Positions 1 through 4,077 of a DNA stretch of 5,916 nt are shown in pieces. The stretch is from an uncultured Coriobacteriaceae bacterium (lineage in GTDB: Bacteria > Actinomycetota > Coriobacteriia > Coriobacteriales > Atopobiaceae). A program made the translations under genes and the position numbers. The notes below the pieces were generated by a model, which saw only the letters and a program-made list of their open reading frames with translations, searched no databases and was not told the origin of the DNA. The stretch lies in assembly GCA_900543875.1 (NCBI GenBank), contig UQSV01000075.1, positions 1-5,916 of the forward strand, given 5' to 3'. Position 1 is the stretch's first letter. Each line of letters begins with the position of its first letter.

Positions 1-1
1 C

Positions 2-2134
2 AACGCCCCCGCCACGACGCCCGTCTCGCCCAACGCAAGCGCCACCACGAGCGAACCCGTCGCCCCCGCCCCCGCCGCCGCGCTGGCCACCCCTGCCGCC
101 GGCCCCGCGCCCTCGATCGCCGAGCAGGTCGCCCTCGTCCCCACCGACCCGGGCTGCTACCTGTGGAAGGACGCCGCCGGCAACGTGCTCTACGTGGGCA
201 AGGCCAAGAACCTGCGCAGCCGCATGCGCCAGTACGTGCAACTCACCGACGAGCGCCCCATGGTGCCGCGCCTCATGGCCGCCACCGCGAGCTTCGACTA
301 CGTCGTCGTGGGCTCCGAGCACGAGGCCCTCGTCCTCGAGATCAACCTCATCCACCAGTACCGCCCGCCGTTCAACGTCGACCTCAAGGACGATAAGAGC
401 TACCCCTACATCGCCATCACCAAGGACGACGTCTACCCGGCCCTCAAGTACACCCGCGAGCGCCACCGCCCCGGCACCCGCTACTTTGGCCCCTACACCG
501 ACGCCCGCGCCGCGCGTGCCACCATCGACGTGGTGCGCAAGATTGTGCCCATGTGCCTCGCGACCTGCGCCGAGTGGAAGCGCGTGCGCCGCCAGATCGA
601 GGCCCACCCCGAGCAGCGCGACGTCGTGGCGCTGGCCCAGGCCGAGAGCGGCCGCCCCTGCTTCGACTACCACGTGGGCCGCGGCCCCGGCGTGTGCGCG
701 GGCTGCATATCGCCCGAGGAGTACGCCGCCAACGTGGCCCAGGTCGAGCACTTCCTCGCAGGTCACCGGGGCCAGTTCGTGGCCCAGCTCAAAGACGAGA
801 TGGCCGAGGCCGCCGCGAACCTCGACTTCGAGCGCGCCGCCCGCGTCAAGCGCCGCCTGCAGGTCATCGACGGCCTCGACGACAAGCAGCGCGTGGTGCT
901 GTCGAGCGCGCAGGACGTCGACGTCGTGGGCTTTTGGCGCGAGGAGACCATCGCCGGCGCCTGCGTCTTCGTGGTGCGCGAGGGCCGCGTGAGCCGTACC
1001 TGCGAGTTTGTGCTCGACAAGGGCCTCGATGTGGGCTCCGAGGAGCTCGCGAGCGGCTTCGTCAAGCGCTACTACGACCAGACGAGCGACCTGCCCCTCG
1101 AGGTCTGCGTGCCCGTTGCCCTTACAGACGCTGACACCCTTGCCGGCTGGCTCACGGCGCGGCGCGGCCGCAATGTCTCCATCCGCGTGCCGCAGCGCGG
1201 CCAGAAGGCCCACCTCGCCGAGATGGCCACCAACAACGCCCGCCACTACCTCGCGCGATACGAGCTGCGCACGGGCTACGAGGACAAGCGCACCAACGAG
1301 GCCCTGCTCCAGCTCGAGAGCGCCCTGGCCCTCGACGCGCCTCCCATGCGCATCGAGTGCTTCGACATCTCGACCATCCACGGCAAGCACACGGTGGCCT
1401 CGATGGTGGTGTTCACGGCCGGCAAGCCCGACAAGGGCCAGTACCGCCGCTTCAAGATTCGCGCCGAGCTCGACGAGGCCAACGACTTCGTCTCGATGAG
1501 CGAGGTGCTCGCCCGCCGCTACGCGCCCGAGCGCATGGCCGACGAGCGCTTTGGCGCCAAGCCCGACCTGCTCATCCTCGATGGCGGAAAGCCGCAGCTC
1601 ACGGCTGCCATGGAGCAGCTGGGCGAGCTGGGCCTCGACATCCCCATGGCGGGCCTTGCCAAGTCGGACGAGGAGCTGTTCGTGCCCTGGGACGACATGC
1701 CCGTGGTGCTGCCCAGCGGCTCGGCGTCGCTCTACCTGGTGAAGCGCGTGCGCGACGAGGCCCACCGCTTTGCCATCACCTTCCACCGCGAGTTGCGCGG
1801 CAAGGCCATGACCGTGTCGATCCTCGACGAGGTCCCGGGTGTGGGCGAGAAGCGCAAGCGCGCGCTGCGCCGCGCGTTTGGGAGCATGAAGCGCCTGCGC
1901 GAGGCCACCGAGGAGCAGATTGCCGCCGTGCCGGGGATTCCCGCCGAGGTGGCGCACGAGGTGTACACCACGCTGCGTGCTTGGGACGAGGAGCGCGAGG
2001 ACGGCCGCGAGCGCGCCCTGGGCGAGGGCGAGTCCGCTGGCAACGGCGCTGCTGCGGGCGATGGCGCTGCCGCTGCCGCTGCGGGCGATGGCGCTGCCGC
2101 TGCGGGCGCCGACCTCGCCGACTCGGACGAATAG
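2..2134 (+). CDS. uvrC: UvrABC excinuclease subunit C, 5'-truncated by window edge
   Basis: UvrC makes the two incisions that flank a DNA lesion in nucleotide excision repair, acting with UvrA and UvrB in the cytoplasm. The 710 visible residues (numbered from base 2) follow the family order. A GIY-YIG nuclease domain spans about 45-125 (PGCY at 50-53, YVGKAKNL at 64-71, E113, PPFN ending at N125). A cysteine region spans 185-235, and a UVR (UvrB-binding) motif lies near 263-290. An RNase H-like nuclease domain carries ECFDIS with D455, LILDGGKP with D527, and DEAH with H588. Tandem helix-hairpin-helix motifs occupy about 608-661. There is no ATG, GTG or TTG in frame from base 2 to the GIY-YIG domain, so the start lies upstream and the protein has an N-terminal Ala/Pro/Thr-rich extension of at least 40 residues. 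The last 45 or so residues are a Gly/Ala/Asp tail. The fragment is already longer than the roughly 600 residues usual for UvrC. The family call is firm. Confidence 0.97.
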   Translation, partial: NAPATTPVSPNASATTSEPVAPAPAAALATPAAGPAPSIAEQVALVPTDPGCYLWKDAAGNVLYVGKAKNLRSRMRQYVQLTDERPMVPRLMAATASFDYVVVGSEHEALVLEINLIHQYRPPFNVDLKDDKSYPYIAITKDDVYPALKYTRERHRPGTRYFGPYTDARAARATIDVVRKIVPMCLATCAEWKRVRRQIEAHPEQRDVVALAQAESGRPCFDYHVGRGPGVCAGCISPEEYAANVAQVEHFLAGHRGQFVAQLKDEMAEAAANLDFERAARVKRRLQVIDGLDDKQRVVLSSAQDVDVVGFWREETIAGACVFVVREGRVSRTCEFVLDKGLDVGSEELASGFVKRYYDQTSDLPLEVCVPVALTDADTLAGWLTARRGRNVSIRVPQRGQKAHLAEMATNNARHYLARYELRTGYEDKRTNEALLQLESALALDAPPMRIECFDISTIHGKHTVASMVVFTAGKPDKGQYRRFKIRAELDEANDFVSMSEVLARRYAPERMADERFGAKPDLLILDGGKPQLTAAMEQLGELGLDIPMAGLAKSDEELFVPWDDMPVVLPSGSASLYLVKRVRDEAHRFAITFHRELRGKAMTVSILDEVPGVGEKRKRALRRAFGSMKRLREATEEQIAAVPGIPAEVAHEVYTTLRAWDEEREDGRERALGEGESAGNGAAAGDGAAAAAAGDGAAAAGADLADSDE
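2045..2110 (+). repeat. In-frame GGCGCTGCC-type tandem repeat in the uvrC 3' end
   Basis: Three consecutive copies of a variable unit (2045-2062, 2063-2089, 2090-2110; 18, 27 and 21 bases) each begin GGCGCTGC and end GCGGGCGAT or GCGGGCGCC. They differ by the number of internal GCT/GCC alanine triplets. All length differences are multiples of three, so the frame is kept, and the protein tail reads as GDG followed by runs of Ala. The tail lies outside the last helix-hairpin-helix and is probably disordered. Slippage at these triplets would change only tail length. Confidence 0.8.
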
Positions 2135-2151
2135 CGAGCCTCGCCGCGGCG

Positions 2152-2157
2152 TAGAAT
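2152..2157 (+). promoter_or_regulatory. Possible -10 box (TAGAAT) before fruK
   Basis: TAGAAT lies 31 bases before the fruK start codon, in the short gap after uvrC, and matches 5 of 6 positions of TATAAT. No convincing -35 hexamer sits 16-18 bases upstream. fruK may have its own weak promoter or may simply be read through from uvrC. Confidence 0.25.
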
Positions 2158-2177
2158 GGGCGCAAACACAACGTCGT

Positions 2178-2184
2178 GGAGGAG
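2178..2184 (+). promoter_or_regulatory. Ribosome binding site deciding the fruK start
   Basis: GGAGGAG, 4-6 bases before the ATG at 2189, is a near-perfect Shine-Dalgarno sequence. It selects 2189 over the in-frame ATG at 2156, which has no such motif and would add 11 residues that do not fit the family's N-terminus. Confidence 0.85.
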
Positions 2185-2188
2185 CCGC

Positions 2189-3088
2189 ATGATCTGCACC
2201 GTTACGTTCAACCCCTCGCTTGACTACATCGTTCGCGTCGACGACATGCGCCTGGGCGTCATCAACCGCACCGTCTACGAGCAGATCCTGCCCGGCGGCA
2301 AGGGCATCAACGTGTCCGTCGTGCTGGGAAACCTCGGTCACAAGAGCCGCGCGCTGGGCTTCCTCGCGGGATTTACCGGCGACGAGATCGCCCGCCGCGT
2401 GGCCCAGGCGGGCGTCGACGCGGACTTCATCCATGTCGAGAAGGGCATGAGCCGCATCAACGCAAAGATCAAGAGCGCCGAGGAGACCGAGCTCAACGGC
2501 ATGGGCCCCGAGGTCACGGCCGCAGACGTCGACGCGCTCCTGGCCAAGCTCGACGTCCTGGCCGCGGGTGACACGCTGGTCGTCTCGGGCTCGGTGCCGG
2601 CCTGCCTACCCAGCGACATGTACGAGCAGATTATGGCGCGCCTGGCCGGCCGCGGCGTGCGCATCGTGGTCGACGCCGAGCGCGACCTGCTCCGTCGCGT
2701 GTTGCCCTACCAGCCGTTCCTTGTGAAGCCCAACAACATCGAGCTGGGAGACATCTACGGCGCTGCGCTCAAGACCCGCGCCGACGTCGTGCCCTACGCG
2801 CGCCGCATGCAGCAGGAGGGCGCGAGGAACGTCCTCGTCTCGATGGCGGGGGAGGGCGGCGTGCTCGTGGCCGAGGACGGCTCCGTCTACGAGAGCCCGG
2901 CCGCGCGCGGCACCGTGGTCAACTCCGTGGGCGCGGGCGACTCCTGCGTCGCCGGCTTCCTGGCGGGCCTGGCCGAGACGGGCTCGTACGAGACGGCCTT
3001 CCGCATGGGCCTCTGCGCGGGGTCGGCCTCGGCGTTCAGCGATCACCTTGCCACCCGCGACGAGGTCGAGCAGCTCATGGCCCAGTAG
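2189..3088 (+). CDS. fruK: PfkB-family kinase, likely 1-phosphofructokinase
   Basis: This 299-residue cytoplasmic kinase most likely phosphorylates fructose 1-phosphate to fructose 1,6-bisphosphate with ATP, the step after PTS fructose uptake. Its N-terminus (TVTFNPSLDY, residues 4-13) is typical of the FruK/LacC branch, with the sugar-binding Asp at D12. GGKGIN is at 36-41 and GFTGDE at 61-66. INAKIK followed by ETELNGMGP, about 90-107, matches FruK-type proteins well. SGSVP is at 133-137 and KPNNIEL at 180-186. The ATP-site anion hole and catalytic base GAGD are at 248-251 (D251). The length equals a normal FruK. ATG 2189 is chosen because of the strong GGAGGAG before it and the canonical N-terminus. 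The gene follows uvrC after 54 bases, and no fructose PTS or regulator gene is visible nearby. Tagatose-6-phosphate kinase is the main alternative, since the two share the same motifs. Confidence 0.85.
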   Translation: MICTVTFNPSLDYIVRVDDMRLGVINRTVYEQILPGGKGINVSVVLGNLGHKSRALGFLAGFTGDEIARRVAQAGVDADFIHVEKGMSRINAKIKSAEETELNGMGPEVTAADVDALLAKLDVLAAGDTLVVSGSVPACLPSDMYEQIMARLAGRGVRIVVDAERDLLRRVLPYQPFLVKPNNIELGDIYGAALKTRADVVPYARRMQQEGARNVLVSMAGEGGVLVAEDGSVYESPAARGTVVNSVGAGDSCVAGFLAGLAETGSYETAFRMGLCAGSASAFSDHLATRDEVEQLMAQ

Positions 3089-3168
3089 CTCGGGGCGTGC
3101 CAAAGGCATCGCGGGCGCTTTCTTGTGCGAGAAGGACTGGCGTGTATGACGCCCCGCATGGCGCGCGC

Positions 3169-3305
3169 TGCACGCAAATCGGCCTCGTGCATTTTGCGTG
3201 ATCCTTGGCTGCCTTGTGCTGCACGCGAATCGGCTTGGTGCATTCGGGGCCCCTTCTGCTTTGAGGGCGAGAAGGGCCGGCGTGCACATAAATGGGCGTT
3301 GTGCA
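3169..3305 (-). repeat. Three palindrome units in minus orientation
   Basis: Units 3169-3191, 3220-3242 and 3283-3305 carry the GCC core on the - strand (seen as GGC on +). The first two have near-identical centres (GCAAATCGGC and GCGAATCGGC). The linkers are 28 and 40 bases, and the longer one ends in GCGAGAAGGGCCGGCG. A closely similar stretch, GCGAGAAGGACTGGCG, precedes the degenerate unit at 3143. Confidence 0.7.
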
Positions 3306-3328
3306 TTTGTCCGCTCATTTTCGGAGAA

Positions 3329-3455
3329 TGCACGACGCCGTATTTGGTGCAGCGCCCCGCGGCGCCGTCCTTCTCGGCAATGCACGAAGCCCGATAACGT
3401 GCAGCGCCCTGGCTGCGTGCCCCGCTTGGGAATGCACGACGCCCGATAACGTGCA
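3329..3455 (+). repeat. Three palindrome units in plus orientation, 52-bp period
   Basis: Units start at 3329, 3381 and 3433, exactly 52 bases apart (23-bp unit plus 29-bp linker). The last two units differ by one base (GAAGCCC versus GACGCCC) and have 6-bp arms TGCACG/CGTGCA. Each unit is followed by GCGCCC and each linker ends in GGCAA or GGGAA. The linker after the first unit also contains GCGCC-ccgc-GGCGC, a further small hairpin. Confidence 0.75.
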
Positions 3456-3496
3456 GCGCCCCAGGCACCGCCTGCGCAACACGCCGCCCCCGCGCC

Positions 3497-3544
3497 CGTG
3501 CCAACAGACCCGTCCCCTTTGGCACGTGTTCCAAAGGGGATGGG
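3497..3544. repeat. Strong inverted repeat with an alternative overlapping hairpin
   Basis: Arms 3509-3522 and 3531-3544 form a 14-bp stem (one G-T wobble) with an 8-base loop; its core is the perfect pair CCCCTTTGG/CCAAAGGGG. The left arm also overlaps a second perfect 8-bp inverted repeat, CGTGCCAA (3497-3504) with TTGGCACG (3519-3526). As RNA the two hairpins could not form together. No T-run follows on either strand, so an intrinsic terminator is unlikely. The sequence is unrelated to the surrounding 23-bp palindromes and may be a separate dispersed element. Confidence 0.65.
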
Positions 3545-3567
3545 ACAGACGCACGCGCCTCGACCGC

Positions 3568-3688
3568 CGTGCGTCATTCGCCCCCGTGCATCTGTCCCTT
3601 ACCTTTTGGTGAATGTGCAGGGCCGAATAAGGTGCAGCGCCCTGGCTCTGCGTCCTTCTCGGCAATGCAAGAGCTCAACTCGCATGCG
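3568..3688. repeat. Second, degenerate copy of the palindrome composite
   Basis: This block repeats the arrangement at 3283-3403 with every unit shifted by exactly 285 bases: minus-orientation unit, 23-base centre, plus-orientation unit, 29-base linker, third unit. The centre here (3591-3613) and at 3306-3328 share the TNTGTCC start, a TTTT run and a GAA end. The 3637-3665 linker closely matches those at 3352-3380 and 3404-3432 (GCGCCCTGGCT, then CGTCCTTCTCGGCAA). The first and third units have lost one arm each. Confidence 0.65.
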
Positions 3689-3710
3689 ACTGCCGCCTGC
3701 ATGCCCAGCC

Positions 3711-3752
3711 TGCACGCGATGTGCCATATCAGACTGGTTCCGATTGCGTGCA
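3711..3752. repeat. Long-loop inverted repeat TGCACGC/GCGTGCA
   Basis: Arms 3711-3720 and 3743-3752 pair over 10 bp with a single G-T wobble, around a 22-base loop. The arms share the TGCAC/GTGCA ends of the 23-bp units but the spacing differs, so this may be a unit disrupted by an insertion or an unrelated dyad. Confidence 0.4.
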
Positions 3753-3774
3753 ACGCGCCCGCGCGCTCCATAAT
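3745..3774 (+). promoter_or_regulatory. Possible promoter, TTGCGT-18-CATAAT
   Basis: TTGCGT (3745-3750) and CATAAT (3769-3774) are separated by 18 bases, at the point where the repeat-rich GC-rich sequence gives way to lower GC. The -10 matches 5 of 6 consensus positions and the -35 only 3 of 6. Transcription would run into the tandem repeat at 3806 and toward the surface-protein gene. Support is by motif only. Confidence 0.25.
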
Positions 3775-3805
3775 TAGTGGGCGGGATAGAGCAAGAGGCC
3801 GCAAG

Positions 3806-3847
3806 CCAAGTGCGTCCAAGTGCGTCCAAGTGCGTCCAAGTGCGTCC
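3806..3847 (+). repeat. 10-bp tandem repeat, about 4.2 copies of CCAAGTGCGT
   Basis: CCAAGTGCGT is repeated perfectly with a 10-base period across 42 bases, then the pattern breaks at CCGTG. No credible gene covers it. A 10-bp period places each copy on nearly the same face of the DNA helix, as in arrays of protein-binding sites, but slippage alone could also produce it. Confidence 0.9.
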
Positions 3848-3874
3848 GTGTCGCCATGTGCCGCTGGCGGAGTC

Positions 3875-3897
3875 AGCGAATGGCGCTTCGATTCGCT
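3875..3897. repeat. 7-bp inverted repeat AGCGAAT/ATTCGCT
   Basis: Perfect 7-bp arms (3875-3881 and 3891-3897) enclose a 9-base loop. The dyad lies between the tandem repeat and the surface-protein promoter. The following TTTC is too short to call a terminator; it could be an RNA hairpin or an operator. Confidence 0.4.
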
Positions 3898-3928
3898 TTC
3901 TAAGCTGCGAAAACCTTCGTATGCGCGC

Positions 3929-3955
3929 GGTCGGCAGCCGGTTTACCGACCTTTT
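3929..3955 (+). terminator. Weak terminator-like hairpin GGTCGG/CCGACC + TTTT
   Basis: A 6-bp GC-rich stem (3929-3934 with 3946-3951) and an 11-base loop is followed directly by TTTT (3952-3955). If transcripts enter from upstream, this could stop or attenuate them just before the surface-protein promoter. The stem is short and the T-run minimal, so the call is tentative. Confidence 0.3.
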
Positions 3956-3985
3956 ACGGAATCGCCCCTTTAATTTTCAGATGCG

Positions 3986-4015
3986 TTCAAGAATTGCTAG
4001 CTCGGGGGCTACAAT
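3986..4015 (+). promoter_or_regulatory. Likely promoter of the surface-protein gene (TTCAAG-18-TACAAT)
   Basis: TACAAT (4010-4015) matches 5 of 6 bases of the -10 consensus and lies in a locally AT-richer patch 62 bases before the start codon. TTCAAG (3986-3991) at 18-base spacing is a weak -35. Transcription would begin near 4022 and give a leader of about 55 bases. Confidence 0.5.
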
Positions 4016-4016
4016 T
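3992..4016. promoter_or_regulatory. Dyad covering the -10 box, possible operator
   Basis: AATTG-c-TAGC (3992-4001) is complementary to GCTACAATT (4008-4016): nine pairs with a single extra C, around a 6-base centre. The right arm contains the TACAAT -10 box. This position suits a repressor site blocking RNA polymerase, although no regulator gene is visible in the window. Confidence 0.4.
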
Positions 4017-4044
4017 TCAAGCTGTATTGGTATCGCTAGTCAAC

Positions 4045-4063
4045 TCATTCGAGACCCGAATGA
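4045..4063 (+). promoter_or_regulatory. 5'-leader hairpin just upstream of the Shine-Dalgarno
   Basis: TCATTCG (4045-4051) pairs perfectly with CGAATGA (4057-4063) across a 5-base loop, ending two bases before the AGAGGAG ribosome binding site. Such a stem could keep the site open, stabilise the mRNA, or be stabilised by a bound factor. The function is inferred from position only. Confidence 0.4.
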
Positions 4064-4065
4064 CG

Positions 4066-4072
4066 AGAGGAG
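4066..4072 (+). promoter_or_regulatory. Ribosome binding site AGAGGAG deciding the start at 4078
   Basis: AGAGGAG ends five bases before ATG 4078. Further in-frame ATGs at 4093 and 4096 follow, but they would remove the RRR n-region of the signal peptide and lie farther from this site, so 4078 is preferred. Confidence 0.8.
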
Positions 4073-4077
4073 AACAT

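Larger units (their letters stand above)
3143..3752. repeat. REP/BIME-like cluster of 23-bp palindromes
   Basis: This non-coding region after fruK contains repeated 23-bp imperfect palindromes with TGCAC and GTGCA ends around a 13-base centre. The clear units are 3169-3191, 3220-3242, 3283-3305, 3329-3351, 3381-3403, 3433-3455 and 3614-3636. Weaker ones are 3143-3165, 3568-3590 and 3666-3688. When the first three clear units are reverse-complemented, GCC falls at unit positions 9-11 in all seven, so each unit has a direction. Linkers of 23, 28-29 and 40 bases separate them and are themselves related (CGTCCTTCTCGGCAA recurs, and its complement-like GCGAGAAGG appears upstream). The layout resembles enterobacterial REP/BIME clusters. 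The short open frames crossing it in all directions are probably not genes. The function is unknown: mobile palindromic element, mRNA 3'-end structure or protein-binding site are all possible. Confidence 0.75.

Noticed and set aside
2156..2188. ATG 2156 as the start of fruK
   Set aside because: It overlaps the possible -10 box, lacks a ribosome binding site and adds residues absent from the family. ATG 2189 has GGAGGAG and the canonical N-terminus.
1732..2211. - strand open frames over the uvrC 3' end
   Set aside because: They are Ala/Ser/Arg/Pro-rich shadows of the uvrC tail repeat, with no start signals or domains.
3089..3135. Intrinsic terminator directly after fruK
   Set aside because: TGCC-aaa-GGCA gives only a 4-5 bp stem and the following CTTTCTT is not adjacent to it, so no credible terminator is seen.
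2606..3577. A 323-codon - strand open frame over the fruK 3' end and the repeat cluster
   Set aside because: Its sequence is made from the palindrome repeats and the fruK antisense strand, without any recognisable domain or ribosome binding site.
3143..3688. CRISPR array
   Set aside because: The repeats are palindromic, vary in sequence and switch orientation. The intervals between them are themselves repeated rather than unique, lengths vary between 23 and 40, and no cas gene is visible.
3994..4077. Upstream TTG start for the surface protein, adding 28 residues
   Set aside because: It would place the start inside the -10 dyad and put a non-signal sequence before the signal peptide. ATG 4078 has a good Shine-Dalgarno.
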